From Dyadobacter sp. CY343 (GTDB lineage Bacteria; Bacteroidota; Bacteroidia; Cytophagales; Spirosomataceae): a DNA stretch of 64,000 nucleotides. This document shows positions 25,285 through 35,241 of this stretch, piece after piece. A program made the position numbers and the translations under genes. The stretch spans positions 868,001 through 932,000 of the forward strand of contig NZ_JAJUXK010000001.1 of the NCBI RefSeq assembly GCF_021390335.1, read 5' to 3'. Numbering within the stretch: position 1 is the stretch's first letter; the number at the start of each line of letters is the position of its first letter. A model generated the notes under the pieces. That model saw nothing but the letters and a program-made list of their open reading frames with translations. It made no database searches and had not been told where the DNA came from.

Positions 25285-27197
25285 TGCAGCATTATCCATT
25301 TACAGCCATTGTCGGGCAGGAAAAGTTGAAGCAGGCATTGCTGCTTTGCGCGGTTAATCCGGGCATTGGCGGCGTGCTCATCAAAGGTGAAAAAGGCACG
25401 GCCAAAACAACGGCAGCGCGTGGATTGCAACAAGTTATGCCGCTGCTTAACGAGCTCGAAACAGCGACTTCTGTGCCTTTTGTTGATCTGCCCATCGGTG
25501 CTTCCGAGGACCGCGTATTGGGCAGCCTCGATTTGCAGGCCATTCTTTCGGAAAAAAAGAAACAGCTGCTTCCGGGGTTGCTGGCGGCTGCACATGGCGG
25601 CATTCTTTACATTGACGAAGTGAATTTATTGCCGGATCATCTCGTCGATATTTTGCTCGATGTGGCTGCTTCCGGAGTTAACACAATTCAACGCGAAGGC
25701 CTTTCGGCAAGTCATCCTGCGAAATTCATTTTGATTGGGACCATGAATCCCGAAGAAGGCAACCTGCGTCCTCAGTTTCTGGACCGGTTTGGTTTAATGG
25801 TGGAAGTCGGCGGAGACTTTGATGTGCTGTCAAGAATTGAAGTTGTAAAGCGTAGAATGGCTTTTGAAGCAAATCCGCATTCTTTTTGCCAAGATTGGGA
25901 AAATGAGCAAAATGCGCTGAAAGTCCGGATAGCAAATGCTCAAAACTTGCTGCTGAATGTTGATATGCCCGACGGACTGCTTTCACTAATTAGCCAATTG
26001 TGCATTGAATCGGGCATAGCGAGCTTACGCGCTGACATTGTGATGTACAAAACGGCCATTACAATTGCCGCGTTTGATAATCGCTTGCTTGTCAATACGG
26101 CGGACATAACTCAGGCAGCGGCGCTCGTGCTTGCACACCGCAGATCTAAAAGAATGCAATCTCCAAATCCAGGAAGCCAGTCGCCCAATGGTGAAAGTGA
26201 ATTGCAAAATTCTGATAATCAATCTGCTGATCCCAAGAACAATAATAAACCGAAAGAGGAATCTAATGTCAGCCCTGAAAGTGAGCCGGGCAACGACGAA
26301 TCGAGCATAGACAAGTCAAATGCTGAGGGCGAATGCGGTGAGGGGAAATGTGCCGACTCTCCGGACGAAAAAATATTTGGAATAAACCTCAATGTAAAGG
26401 CGCCAGCGCTGCAAGTAAAACCAGGCGGCAATGTCAATGATTGGCTTGAAGGGCGAAGAAGCAAAGCGTCGGGCACGCCACAAGGATTTAAGATTCGCAC
26501 GGAAGCGAGTTCTGCTGGAAACAATATCGCTCCAACGGAAACTGTGCTGAACGCCATTATCCGTAATCCGGATAACATTTCAATCAAAAAAGAAGATGTG
26601 CATTATGCCATTAAATCTGGTAAAACAGGGCATTTGATCCTGTTTGTAGTGGATGCATCGGGCTCGATGTCAGCGGGAAAGCGGATGGAAGCTGTGAAAG
26701 GAAGCGTGCTGAGCTTGTTAAACGACGCTTACCAAAAACGAGATGCTATCGGCGTCATTGCGTTTCGGGGTGTGGAAGCAACTGTGTTATTGTCGCCCAC
26801 TTCAAGCACGGAAATGGCCGAAGCGGCATTAACAAACCTCCCAACCGGCGGCCGCACGCCGCTCGCCCACGCATTGCAGCTAGCCAGTGACTTATTGCAG
26901 CAACACGCAAGAAAATCGGATTCAATGCCTTTGCTCATCCTCCTTAGTGACGGAAAAGCCAATGTCCCGCTTCCGGGCGGTGGCGACGCATGGGCGCAGG
27001 CGCTGGAATGCGCAGTCTCGATCAGAATGTCAGGTGTTGAGGCGATGGTGATGGATACGGAAAACGGGTTTTTACGGATGGGCAGGGCGGCGGAATTGGC
27101 TGCTGCATTGGGTGCGGAATGCGTGTCGCTGGACACATTGTCTGAGCAGAATTTGACCAAGAAAGTTTCTTCCAAACTCAATCTGCAAGCCAAATGA
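25284..27197 (+). CDS. Fused ChlI/ChlD-like chelatase AAA+ motor (cobalt chelatase partner)
   Basis: The 637-residue protein joins an AAA+ ATPase (Walker A GEKGTAKT at 35-42; Walker [31 protein letters not shown]) to a von Willebrand A domain (from about 440; MIDAS DASGSMS). An acidic Ser/Asn/Glu-rich linker (about 295-370) separates them. This is the architecture of ChlI plus ChlD, the motor of magnesium chelatase. Next to CobN and in the absence of chlorophyll genes, it most likely replaces CobS/CobT as the motor for cobalt insertion. It overlaps cobN by one base and cobQ by four. Confidence 0.92.
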   Translation: MQHYPFTAIVGQEKLKQALLLCAVNPGIGGVLIKGEKGTAKTTAARGLQQVMPLLNELETATSVPFVDLPIGASEDRVLGSLDLQAILSEKKKQLLPGLLAAAHGGILYIDEVNLLPDHLVDILLDVAASGVNTIQREGLSASHPAKFILIGTMNPEEGNLRPQFLDRFGLMVEVGGDFDVLSRIEVVKRRMAFEANPHSFCQDWENEQNALKVRIANAQNLLLNVDMPDGLLSLISQLCIESGIASLRADIVMYKTAITIAAFDNRLLVNTADITQAAALVLAHRRSKRMQSPNPGSQSPNGESELQNSDNQSADPKNNNKPKEESNVSPESEPGNDESSIDKSNAEGECGEGKCADSPDEKIFGINLNVKAPALQVKPGGNVNDWLEGRRSKASGTPQGFKIRTEASSAGNNIAPTETVLNAIIRNPDNISIKKEDVHYAIKSGKTGHLILFVVDASGSMSAGKRMEAVKGSVLSLLNDAYQKRDAIGVIAFRGVEATVLLSPTSSTEMAEAALTNLPTGGRTPLAHALQLASDLLQQHARKSDSMPLLILLSDGKANVPLPGGGDAWAQALECAVSIRMSGVEAMVMDTENGFLRMGRAAELAAALGAECVSLDTLSEQNLTKKVSSKLNLQAK

Positions 27198-28708
27198 ATG
27201 AAATAAGCGCTGAAAATAAAGATAGAAAGCTGCGGCCGATCATGTTTGTCGGGACGGGCTCTGATGTAGGCAAAAGTGTCATAGCAGCAGGATTTTGCAG
27301 AATTTTTAAACAAGACGGGTTTAGTCCAGCACCGTTTAAAGCGCAAAATATGTCCTTAAACAGCTATGTAACTGCGGAAGGACTCGAAATGGGACGTGCG
27401 CAGGTGGTGCAGGCAGAAGCCTCGGGCATCCCGTGCGAATCGGATATGAATCCGGTGCTTTTGAAGCCCACGAGCGATCAATCTTCTCAGGTGATTTTGA
27501 ATGGAAAACCGGTGGGCAACCAGTCGGCGCATGCCTATTTTATGGCCAATGATCGCCACGAATTATTCGCTGCCGTGAAAGCCGCATTTGACCGACTTTC
27601 GCAAAAATATCACCCAATTGTTCTCGAAGGCGCAGGCAGCATTTCAGAGCTGAACCTGAAACATCGGGACATTACCAATCTCAGAATGGCCGCCCACGCC
27701 GGAGCCGCGACTTTCCTGGTCGCTGACATTGATAAAGGAGGTGTTTTTGGAAGCGTTTACGGAACAATCGCGTTGCTTTCAGAGGAGGAGCGCTCGCTGA
27801 TGCAGGGGATTATCATCAATAAATTTCGGGGAGACAGCCGTCTTTTTGAAGACGGGAAACGCATGCTGGAAGAGCTGACCGGCTTGCCGGTCGTAGGCGT
27901 GTTGCCTTACTTCCGGGACATTCACATTGAAGAGGAAGATTCGGTTTCGCTCGAAAAAAAATTCCGTCAGGCAGCAACAGGCAAAGTAAATGTGGCCGTC
28001 ATTCTGCTCCCCCGACTTTCCAATTTCACTGATTTCGACAGGCTTGAAAGTGACGAGCGGGTTAATTTATTTTACAGCCAGGATCCGGCCGAAATTGAAA
28101 AAGCAGACATTATCATCATCCCGGGCAGCAAAAACACGGCCGAGGATATGCTCGCCATTAAGAACAATGGCATTGCCAGCGCCATTCTGAGGTCGCACAA
28201 ATCTGGCAAAACGGTGGTGGGCATTTGCGGTGGTTATCAGATGCTTGGCGCTGAAATTTCAGACCCGCACGGCGTGGAAGGGAGCATTGCCTCGATCACG
28301 GGATTGGGCATTCTCCCGCTGACTACGGAGCTGCAAACCAGAAAAACCACGACGCAATGTTCCTTTTCTTTTTTAAACAATCCGGCCAAAAGCACAGGTT
28401 ATGAAATTCACATGGGCACGACGAAAATTCATGGCCAGCCATCACCTGTGGCCATTTTTGAAGACGGTCGCCAGGATGGTTTTTTATTGAATGAAAAAAC
28501 CTGGGGCTGTTACATTCACGGCATGCTCGACAATGATCATGTCATTGATTATTTGCTAAAACCGTATGCCGCCAGCCTTGAAAAACCACGCATTTCCATT
28601 CATGATTTTAAAAAAGAACAATATGATAAGCTGGCGAATATGATCCGTGAGCATGTTGATATGAATTTGATTTACAATAGTTTATATAAAGAACCGCGCT
28701 TATGCTGA
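27194..28708 (+). CDS. cobQ: Cobyric acid synthase
   Basis: A 504-residue glutamine-dependent amidotransferase that amidates positions b, d, e and g of adenosylcobyrinate a,c-diamide. The N-terminal ATP domain has [30 protein letters not shown] and [11 protein letters not shown]. The C-terminal amidotransferase domain has the Cys nucleophile in [10 protein letters not shown] and the His in GCYIHGML. Length and order are normal. The frame overlaps neighbours by 4 bases (before) and 7 bases (after). Confidence 0.95.
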   Translation: MNEISAENKDRKLRPIMFVGTGSDVGKSVIAAGFCRIFKQDGFSPAPFKAQNMSLNSYVTAEGLEMGRAQVVQAEASGIPCESDMNPVLLKPTSDQSSQVILNGKPVGNQSAHAYFMANDRHELFAAVKAAFDRLSQKYHPIVLEGAGSISELNLKHRDITNLRMAAHAGAATFLVADIDKGGVFGSVYGTIALLSEEERSLMQGIIINKFRGDSRLFEDGKRMLEELTGLPVVGVLPYFRDIHIEEEDSVSLEKKFRQAATGKVNVAVILLPRLSNFTDFDRLESDERVNLFYSQDPAEIEKADIIIIPGSKNTAEDMLAIKNNGIASAILRSHKSGKTVVGICGGYQMLGAEISDPHGVEGSIASITGLGILPLTTELQTRKTTTQCSFSFLNNPAKSTGYEIHMGTTKIHGQPSPVAIFEDGRQDGFLLNEKTWGCYIHGMLDNDHVIDYLLKPYAASLEKPRISIHDFKKEQYDKLANMIREHVDMNLIYNSLYKEPRLC

Positions 28709-29724
28709 CAGGTCACGGAGACGATGCTTACCGATACGAACGCGAAATCATCGCGGATTTCAGCACCAATGTCTGGCATGGCGGAGCAACGGCTGGGTTG
28801 AAAGCATATCTGTTTGAAAACATCGATAGGATCGAACGCTATCCGCAGGTTTTAGCCGAAAACCTGACTCGCAAAATAGCTGACTACGATAACTTGCCAG
28901 CCAGTAACGTGCTCGTTTGCAACGGAACCACCGAAAGCATTTACCTGATTGCGCAGCTGTTTTCAGACAGCAAAACCACCATTATAACACCCAGCTTTTC
29001 CGAGTATGAAGATGCATGTCAGATTTTCAATCACGAGCTGACTTACCTGCCCTGGCAAGAGGCACTGGAAATGCCGCAGCTTCGGTCGGACGTCGTTTTT
29101 ATTTGCAATCCCAACAATCCTACAGGCAGCTATTTTCCTGATCTGCAATTTTGGATTAAGAGAAGCCCCGGTTGCATTTTCGTCATCGACGAAGCATTTA
29201 TTGATTTTACAATGGGCATCGAAAGCGCGATAGATCTGGTGAAAAAATACCGCAATGTCATCATCCTTCGCTCGCTTACTAAAACCAATTCGATCCCTGG
29301 ATTGCGGCTGGGTTATCTGCTGGCGAATGATGAAATCGTCGCGCAGCTGACTGCTATCAAGCAACCCTGGACGGTGAATGTGATGGCGCAGGCTGCGGGG
29401 GAGTTTATTTTTGACAACCTTAATGCATTGCAGCTTCCTATGTCAGCAATCTGGAATGCAAAGGAAGATTTTGTCAGACAACTCAAAGGAAATGACGCCC
29501 TTGCCGTAGAAGGTAGCACGACGCATTTTTTCCTTTGCAAAACATTGGTCAGGAATGCTGCACAGCTCAAAGATTTCCTCATTCAACATCACGGCATCCT
29601 GATCCGCGATGCAGGCAATTTCCGCGGATTAACAAGGCAGCATTTCAGGCTGGCAACGCTGACTCCCGAAAAAAATCAACTCCTCATCGACGCGCTCAAA
29701 GCATGGAACAAGCTGCATTACTGA
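28702..29724 (+). CDS. cobD: Threonine-phosphate decarboxylase-like PLP enzyme
   Basis: The 340-residue protein is a class I/II aminotransferase-fold enzyme close to histidinol-phosphate aminotransferase. CobD decarboxylates L-threonine phosphate to aminopropanol phosphate for the nucleotide loop. Visible features: [13 protein letters not shown] and DFSTNVW at the N-terminus, FICNPNNPTG, VIDEAFIDF, and the PLP lysine in RSLTKTNSIPGLRLGY. The position between cobQ and cbiB supports CobD over a histidine-pathway role. The last 22 bases overlap cbiB. Confidence 0.88.
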   Translation: MLTGHGDDAYRYEREIIADFSTNVWHGGATAGLKAYLFENIDRIERYPQVLAENLTRKIADYDNLPASNVLVCNGTTESIYLIAQLFSDSKTTIITPSFSEYEDACQIFNHELTYLPWQEALEMPQLRSDVVFICNPNNPTGSYFPDLQFWIKRSPGCIFVIDEAFIDFTMGIESAIDLVKKYRNVIILRSLTKTNSIPGLRLGYLLANDEIVAQLTAIKQPWTVNVMAQAAGEFIFDNLNALQLPMSAIWNAKEDFVRQLKGNDALAVEGSTTHFFLCKTLVRNAAQLKDFLIQHHGILIRDAGNFRGLTRQHFRLATLTPEKNQLLIDALKAWNKLHY

Positions 29725-30653
29725 TCTTTCCGCTGCTGGCCGGATACGCGCTCGACCTCTGGCTCGGCGATCCCGAAACCTGGCCACACCCGGTAAAAGT
29801 CTTCGGAAACCTGATCGCCTGGGGCGAAAAGCGACTAAACAAAGGTTCATTCAGATTCATAAAGGGAGCCATGTTAACGATAATTCTTGTTGGGGCTGTT
29901 TTAATTTTTTGTTATTGTATTCGTGCCTTATTTGCGGCCGCCGATGCGGCTCATTCGTGGCTAGAAATTGCATGCAACACAATCCTAATCTGGTACGGCC
30001 TGGCCAACAAAACTTTAATCCAGGAAGGCAAAGCCGTATTCCACCAACTCAACAAAAACGGCTTAACCGCCGGCAGAAACCAGCTCTTACGCATAGTTGG
30101 CCGCGAAACCTCAAATCTCACAGAAAACCAAATCCGCATCGCAGTCTTGGAAACAATGTCCGAAAACCTGAGTGACGGCGTCGTGGCACCGCTCTTCTAT
30201 TATATGCTAGGCGGCGTCCCAGCCATGATGGCCTACAAAATGATCAACACACTTGACTCAATGATCGGTTATCGCAGCACCCGTTACGAGCAATTCGGAA
30301 AATTTGCAGCCAGGCTGGACGACCTCGCAAACCTGATTCCAGCCCGGTTAACTGCATTATTAATAGTTTTGGTCACATTCAGCGGACGCGGAATGCAGCA
30401 CATTTTCAAGTTCGGAAACAAGCACAAAAGCCCCAACGCCGGTTACCCGGAAGCTGCACTCGCAGGCATTCTGCATTGTCGTTTTGGCGGCCCGAATGTG
30501 TATCACGGCATGTTGGTTCAGAAGCCTTTTATTGGTGAAAATGAACGTGAGATTGAGCCGCAAGAAATTGAATATGTCAGTCGAATTAATCACCTGGTTT
30601 GTCTGGCAATGGTGCTGATATGTTGTTTATGGTTTGTGTTAAAATATTCGTAA
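29703..30653 (+). CDS. cbiB: Adenosylcobinamide-phosphate synthase (CbiB)
   Basis: This 316-residue inner membrane protein joins aminopropanol (phosphate) to adenosylcobyrate. The family motifs are clear: LAGYALDLWLGDPETWPHPV, LETMSENLSDGVVAPLFYY, MINTLDSMIGYR, and HKSPNAGYPEAALAGILHCR. Several membrane helices are evident. ATG 29703 gives the correct N-terminus; an upstream longer frame merely overlaps cobD. The stop codon shares a base with the next start (TAATG). Confidence 0.93.
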   Translation: MEQAALLIFPLLAGYALDLWLGDPETWPHPVKVFGNLIAWGEKRLNKGSFRFIKGAMLTIILVGAVLIFCYCIRALFAAADAAHSWLEIACNTILIWYGLANKTLIQEGKAVFHQLNKNGLTAGRNQLLRIVGRETSNLTENQIRIAVLETMSENLSDGVVAPLFYYMLGGVPAMMAYKMINTLDSMIGYRSTRYEQFGKFAARLDDLANLIPARLTALLIVLVTFSGRGMQHIFKFGNKHKSPNAGYPEAALAGILHCRFGGPNVYHGMLVQKPFIGENEREIEPQEIEYVSRINHLVCLAMVLICCLWFVLKYS

Positions 30654-31183
30654 TGCCCTCATTTATAATCACCGGCGGACCAGGATCCGGAAAAAGCACA
30701 TTGTTGAATGCACTTGAAGCATCGGGATTTCAAACCATTCCGGAAGTTTCCCGCGAGCTGATCCGCGCGGAAATGGGTGCGGGCGGAATGTGTCTGCCCT
30801 GGATCGATTTGCCCTGTTTTGCCCGGAAATGTTTGGAGAAAATGCAGGCTGATTTTCTTGCTGATAGCACAACTGAACCAGTCTTTTTTGACCGCGGATT
30901 GCCCGATATCATTGCCTATTTAAATGTTGGAAAAATCACCATCGATCCAGCGCTGCTCGAAGTCTGTTCGAATCATCGCTACAACACAAATGTCTTCATC
31001 GCGCCGCCGTGGAAGGAAATTTATGTCAACGACGACGAGCGCTGGCAGACTTTCGCGGAAGCCTGCACATTGTACGAAGCCATAAAAGTTGCATACACAA
31101 CGCTCGGTTATCGGCTGACTGAACTTCCCAAAGTTTCCGCAGCGGAGAGGGCCGATTTTATCATTAAACAAATAGCCGGATGA
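30653..31183 (+). CDS. AAA ATPase of the AAA_28 type in the cob operon
   Basis: The 176-residue protein has a Walker A (ITGGPGSGKSTLL), a conserved EVSRELI region, a Walker B-like VFFDRGLPD, and a YVNDDERWQTF segment. It matches small predicted ATPases or kinases of the AAA_28 group. Start at 30653 gives the family N-terminus and a one-base overlap with cbiB; its own stop overlaps the next gene by 4 bases. It is not a standard cobalamin enzyme. Its tight coupling suggests a kinase or GTPase-like helper role in corrinoid metabolism, but the substrate is unknown. Confidence 0.83.
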   Translation: MPSFIITGGPGSGKSTLLNALEASGFQTIPEVSRELIRAEMGAGGMCLPWIDLPCFARKCLEKMQADFLADSTTEPVFFDRGLPDIIAYLNVGKITIDPALLEVCSNHRYNTNVFIAPPWKEIYVNDDERWQTFAEACTLYEAIKVAYTTLGYRLTELPKVSAAERADFIIKQIAG

Positions 31184-32349
31184 AATTGAACTTGCAGATT
31201 TTGCTCTTCCTGCTCACGATTCTAGCCGGTTGCAGCAGTTCTTCGGCGCTCTATGAAAAAAATGAACTGCGCAGAGAGGGCAATGCGACATTCAAAGAGC
31301 GCGTGCAGATCAGGCACGCCAAAGGGTTTGTGATCACTTACCACAAAAATTATAAGGTGCTCAAAATCATCAGTCCTTTTGAAAAACAGGCTGATACGGC
31401 CACTTATTTGCTTGTGCCCCGCGGCAATGCGCGGCCGGCAGGTTTTCCCGAAAGCCAGCTGATTGAAATCCCGGTCAGGAGTTTGGTCGCAATGTCTTCC
31501 ATGCACATTGGCCTCATTGGGTTTCTGGAAGCCGAAGATGTGCTGACGGGATTGGGCAATGTTCAATATGTTTCTTCACAGCGCGTGCTGGACCGGATCA
31601 AGGCAGGGAAAATAAAGGAAGTAGGGAAAAATCAGGGGCTTAATGAAGAACTGCTGCTGACTATGCAGCCCGATCTGGTGATGGCGACCGGGAGTCCGGT
31701 TTCTAAAATGGATCGGTTCAATGGGCTTAAAGCTGCCAAAATTCCAATCCTGGTTAACTCTGAATGGGTGGAAACGACGCCGCTGGGACGCGCAGAATGG
31801 GTGAAGCTGATGGGCGCGCTGCTTAACAAAGAGGATGAGGTAAACAGGCGTTTTGAAAAAATAGAAAAAGACTACAATCGCCTCGCTGCATTAGGCGCCA
31901 ATGCAACCACAAAACCAAGTGTAATCACGGGCATGAACTCCCGCGATGCGTGGTTTGTACCGAATGGAGACAGTTATGTATGCCGGTTTCTGAAAGATGC
32001 GGGGGCAAGTTATTACTGGGAAAAAACCAGGGCGACGGGCAGTCTGCCGCTCAATTTTGAAACTGTATATCCTGTTGCGCTCGATGCTGACTTTTGGTTG
32101 AACGTGAGTATTATCAATGTGAAAACCAGACAAGAGTTACTTGCGAAAGACAATCGTTATGCAGATTTCAAAGCATTTAAAACGGGAAAAGTGTACGGTT
32201 ATCACCAGCGAACAAGCGACCAGGGTGCCAACGATTACTGGGAGTCCGGCGCCGTTAACCCGCAGGATGTGCTGGCCGATCTGATCAAAATCCTGCATCC
32301 GGAGGTTCTACCGGATCATCAACTTATTTATTATAAACAACTGAAATGA
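31180..32349 (+). CDS. BtuF-like substrate-binding lipoprotein
   Basis: The 389-residue protein has a lipoprotein signal (LTILAGC, Cys18) and a periplasmic-binding fold of the iron/B12 ABC class: VRSLVAMSSMHIGLIGFLEA, VGKNQGLNEELLLTMQPDLV, ILVNSEWVETTPLGRAEWVK, and a C-terminal GAVNPQDVLADLIKILHP. It probably captures cobalamin or cobinamide after TonB-dependent uptake. No BtuC permease or BtuD ATPase is in the operon. It overlaps its neighbours by 4 bases on both sides. Confidence 0.88.
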   Translation: MKLNLQILLFLLTILAGCSSSSALYEKNELRREGNATFKERVQIRHAKGFVITYHKNYKVLKIISPFEKQADTATYLLVPRGNARPAGFPESQLIEIPVRSLVAMSSMHIGLIGFLEAEDVLTGLGNVQYVSSQRVLDRIKAGKIKEVGKNQGLNEELLLTMQPDLVMATGSPVSKMDRFNGLKAAKIPILVNSEWVETTPLGRAEWVKLMGALLNKEDEVNRRFEKIEKDYNRLAALGANATTKPSVITGMNSRDAWFVPNGDSYVCRFLKDAGASYYWEKTRATGSLPLNFETVYPVALDADFWLNVSIINVKTRQELLAKDNRYADFKAFKTGKVYGYHQRTSDQGANDYWESGAVNPQDVLADLIKILHPEVLPDHQLIYYKQLK

Positions 32350-32924
32350 AAATTTACACCAAAAAAGGAGATAAGGGTACAACCGGATTGTTCGGCGGAA
32401 GCCGGGTGGACAAAGATGATGTCCGCGTAGAATGTATGGGCACATTGGATGAGGCCAATTCGACCATTGGTCTGCTGCGCGTCAAGCTCGGTGCGGAACA
32501 TGAATGGCAGTCCAGCCTGCACAAAGTTCAGAAAGATTTGATGGATATGATGTCACATCTGGCCCGGCCGTCTGATGCCAAAAAGGAGAATAAAAACCCG
32601 ATGCCGGTGGACGGCGCGGCATTCTGCGAAACGTGGATTGATGAGCTGGAAGCAGGCATGAGCTCGCCTTCGGATTACTTTCTGTTACCCGGTGGAAATG
32701 AAGTTTCTGCGCTCTGCCACGTTGCGCGGACGCAAATGCGGCGCGGTGAACGCAGACTGGTTTCGCTCATGAAAACCGACGAAGTCCATGAGGCCATCCC
32801 GGCTTACATTAACCGCTTATCGGATCTGTTTTTCACCCTCGCACGCGCTGAAATGGACAAGGCCGGTGTAGCCGAGGAAAAGTGGCAATTGTTTTTGTAT
32901 AAACGTTTTAAAACGACCGAATAG
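32346..32924 (+). CDS. PduO-type cob(I)alamin adenosyltransferase
   Basis: This 192-residue protein adds the adenosyl group from ATP to cob(I)alamin or cob(I)inamide. The N-terminal ATP-binding motif YTKKGDKGTTGLFGG and the C-terminal helices with RTQMRRGERRLVSL and NRLSDLFFTLARAEMD are diagnostic of the PduO/MMAB trimeric family, not of CobA/BtuR. It overlaps the BtuF-like gene by 4 bases and abuts cobU with no gap, so translation is probably coupled. Confidence 0.94.
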   Translation: MKIYTKKGDKGTTGLFGGSRVDKDDVRVECMGTLDEANSTIGLLRVKLGAEHEWQSSLHKVQKDLMDMMSHLARPSDAKKENKNPMPVDGAAFCETWIDELEAGMSSPSDYFLLPGGNEVSALCHVARTQMRRGERRLVSLMKTDEVHEAIPAYINRLSDLFFTLARAEMDKAGVAEEKWQLFLYKRFKTTE

Positions 32925-33428
32925 ATGATCATTTACATCAGCGGCGGTGTCAGAAGCGGAAAAAGCCGGTATGCACAGACGCTTGCATTGCAACGCAGCG
33001 CAAATCCGGTTTATGTAGCCACCGCCAAAATCTGGGATGATGATTTTGCAAAACGCGTGGAACTGCACCGGAATGAGCGCGGGCCGGAATGGACGCTTTT
33101 TGAACAGCAGCGGGAACTGCATTTGCTTTCGCTGGAAAACCGCATCGCCGTGATTGATTGTGTAACGCTTTGGTTAACAAATCTTTGGATGGAGCACGAT
33201 CAAAGTATGGAGCAGACATTAATCGCATTCAAATCCGAAATTGACGCGCTTTCCGGAATTGATGCAACGCTTATCATTATATCCAATGAAATCGGGATGG
33301 GCGTGCATCCGGAGACGGAATTGGGAAGAAAATTTGCAGATCTGCAAGGCTGGGCTAATCAATATGTGGCTGCCCAAGCGGATCAGGCTGTTTTTATGGT
33401 TTCCGGGCTGCCTCTTCAACTGAAATAA
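32925..33428 (+). CDS. cobU: Adenosylcobinamide kinase / guanylyltransferase
   Basis: A 167-residue bifunctional enzyme that phosphorylates adenosylcobinamide and then transfers GMP to it. The P-loop GGVRSGKSRYAQ, the HRNERGPEW segment with the histidine that carries GMP, and EIGMGVHPETELGRKFADLQ match the family. The length is normal. It lies between the adenosyltransferase and cobT. Confidence 0.94.
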   Translation: MIIYISGGVRSGKSRYAQTLALQRSANPVYVATAKIWDDDFAKRVELHRNERGPEWTLFEQQRELHLLSLENRIAVIDCVTLWLTNLWMEHDQSMEQTLIAFKSEIDALSGIDATLIIISNEIGMGVHPETELGRKFADLQGWANQYVAAQADQAVFMVSGLPLQLK

Positions 33429-33430
33429 TC

Positions 33431-34462
33431 ATGCAAATGTCACAAACAGATTTTGAAGTTCAGATCCAGCAGAAAATTGATTCCAAAACGAAACCGGCAG
33501 GTTCGCTGGGAATGCTGGAACACATTGCTTTCCAGATTGCTAGGGTTCAGCAGACGCTATCTCCCGAACTCATTAAGCCACATATTGTCGTTTTTGCAGG
33601 CAGCCACGGTATTGCCAGGGAAGGCGTGAGTGCTTACCCGGCCGAGGTGACGGCACAAATGGTTCTCAATTTCCTGACTGGGGGAGCGGCCATCAACGTC
33701 TTTGCAAGGCAACAAGGCATTGAGCTCGTCATCGTAGACGCCGGGGTTGATTTTGTATTTGAGAATGATAAAAAGCTAGTTAATGCAAAAGTCGGCGCGG
33801 GAACACGGAGTTTTTTGTCAGCAGAAGCAATGACAGCTGAACAATGTGCTGAATGCTTTGATAAGGGAGCATACATTGTTCAAAACATTCGAAAAACGGG
33901 TTGTAATGTCATTGGATTTGGCGAAATGGGCATTGGTAACACTTCCTCTGCCGCTGTAATTATGAGCAAGTTGCTCGGTCTTCCTATTGCAGATTGTGTG
34001 GGAAAAGGCACTGGATTGGATGCTATGCAATTGGAAAATAAGCTTTCGGTTTTACAAAATGCTTTAACATTCCATGCCCATGTGGGAAATGACCCTTTAC
34101 AGGTTTTACAAACATTTGGTGGGTTTGAAATTGCGATGATGTGCGGTGCGATGCTGGAAGCGTACAGACAAAATATGATCGTGCTGGTCGATGGCTTTAT
34201 CGCTTCCGTCGCATTTTTAGCTGCATTTAAAATGAATGACAAGATCCTCGACAATGCGATTTTCTGCCATCAGTCCGATGAAAAAGGGCAAAAGCTTTTG
34301 CTGCAAAAATTGCATGCAAATCCTGTTCTGCAACTCAATATGCGGCTGGGCGAGGGAACGGGATGTGCGGTGGCTTATCCACTAATAATGAGCGCTGTGG
34401 CTTTTTTCAATAAAATGGCCAGTTTTGATAGCGCGCAGGTAAGTCAAAAAACCACGTCATGA
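33431..34462 (+). CDS. cobT: Nicotinate-nucleotide:dimethylbenzimidazole phosphoribosyltransferase
   Basis: The 343-residue enzyme activates the lower-ligand base to its alpha-ribotide. Family motifs include TKPAGSLGMLE near the N-terminus, VFAGSHGIAREGVSAYP, GFGEMGIGNTSSAAVI and the catalytic-glutamate segment RLGEGTGCAVAYPLI. Start may be ATG 33431 or the Met two codons later. It overlaps cobS by 4 bases. No bluB gene for making dimethylbenzimidazole is in the window. Confidence 0.95.
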   Translation: MQMSQTDFEVQIQQKIDSKTKPAGSLGMLEHIAFQIARVQQTLSPELIKPHIVVFAGSHGIAREGVSAYPAEVTAQMVLNFLTGGAAINVFARQQGIELVIVDAGVDFVFENDKKLVNAKVGAGTRSFLSAEAMTAEQCAECFDKGAYIVQNIRKTGCNVIGFGEMGIGNTSSAAVIMSKLLGLPIADCVGKGTGLDAMQLENKLSVLQNALTFHAHVGNDPLQVLQTFGGFEIAMMCGAMLEAYRQNMIVLVDGFIASVAFLAAFKMNDKILDNAIFCHQSDEKGQKLLLQKLHANPVLQLNMRLGEGTGCAVAYPLIMSAVAFFNKMASFDSAQVSQKTTS

Positions 34463-35241
34463 AGAAACAACTCACCTTGTTTTTTGCTGCATTGCAATTC
34501 TACACGCAGATTCCCATTCCTGCTCACATGCAATATGATCCTGACAATCTCAATCCGGCAACCCGGTTTTTGCCGCTCGTGGGCTGGATTGTCGGGGGCG
34601 GGGCTGCATTGGTCTGGATGATGTTTGCTTTTGTAGATGTGCAGGTCTCCATTATCTGTTCCATGATCGCTTCCGTGCTCATTACCGGCGCTTTGCACGA
34701 AGACGGATTTGCGGATTTCTGCGACGGATTTGGCGGCGGGTGGACGAAAGAGAAAATTTTGCTCATCATGAAAGACAGCCGGATCGGGGCTTATGGCGTG
34801 ATTGGGTTGATCGGAATGCTGGGACTCAAATTCAGTCTTTTGAACGCGCTTTCCAATTTTCAAAATACTGCAATTATTGGTCTCTATATGATTACAGCAC
34901 ATGCATTTAGCCGGTTTATGTGCGTCATGATCATTTATTTTTTTTCCTATGCGCGCGAAACGGAGAATAGTAAAGCGCCATTTGTCGCCAAAAAAATGCG
35001 TGGTTCTACATTTGCGATTGCAGGTTTATTCGGTGTGATGCCGCTGTTGGTTCTTGCTTTTACATTAAAATCAGCTGCGGTTTTAATGGTCATTCCGTTG
35101 CTGGCATTGGTGACATTTTTAATGGGGAGTTATTGTAAAAAATGGATTGGCGGTTACACGGGAGACTGTCTCGGCGCCGTGCAGCAGGTTTGTGAAGTGT
35201 TGTTCTACTTTTTCCTGTTGATCCTATGGAGATTTATCTGA
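34459..35241 (+). CDS. cobS: Adenosylcobinamide-GDP ribazoletransferase (cobalamin synthase)
   Basis: A 260-residue polytopic membrane enzyme that joins adenosylcobinamide-GDP with alpha-ribazole(-phosphate), the last assembly step. The conserved metal-binding loop is present (LHEDGFADFCDGFGGGWTKE, then IMKDSRIGAYG), with several membrane helices after it. It overlaps cobT by 4 bases and cobC by 16. Confidence 0.94.
   Translation: MKKQLTLFFAALQFYTQIPIPAHMQYDPDNLNPATRFLPLVGWIVGGGAALVWMMFAFVDVQVSIICSMIASVLITGALHEDGFADFCDGFGGGWTKEKILLIMKDSRIGAYGVIGLIGMLGLKFSLLNALSNFQNTAIIGLYMITAHAFSRFMCVMIIYFFSYARETENSKAPFVAKKMRGSTFAIAGLFGVMPLLVLAFTLKSAAVLMVIPLLALVTFLMGSYCKKWIGGYTGDCLGAVQQVCEVLFYFFLLILWRFI

Noticed and set aside
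29535..29702. N-terminal extension of cbiB
   Set aside because: The extra codons are an out-of-frame reading of cobD; the conserved CbiB N-terminus begins at Met 29703.
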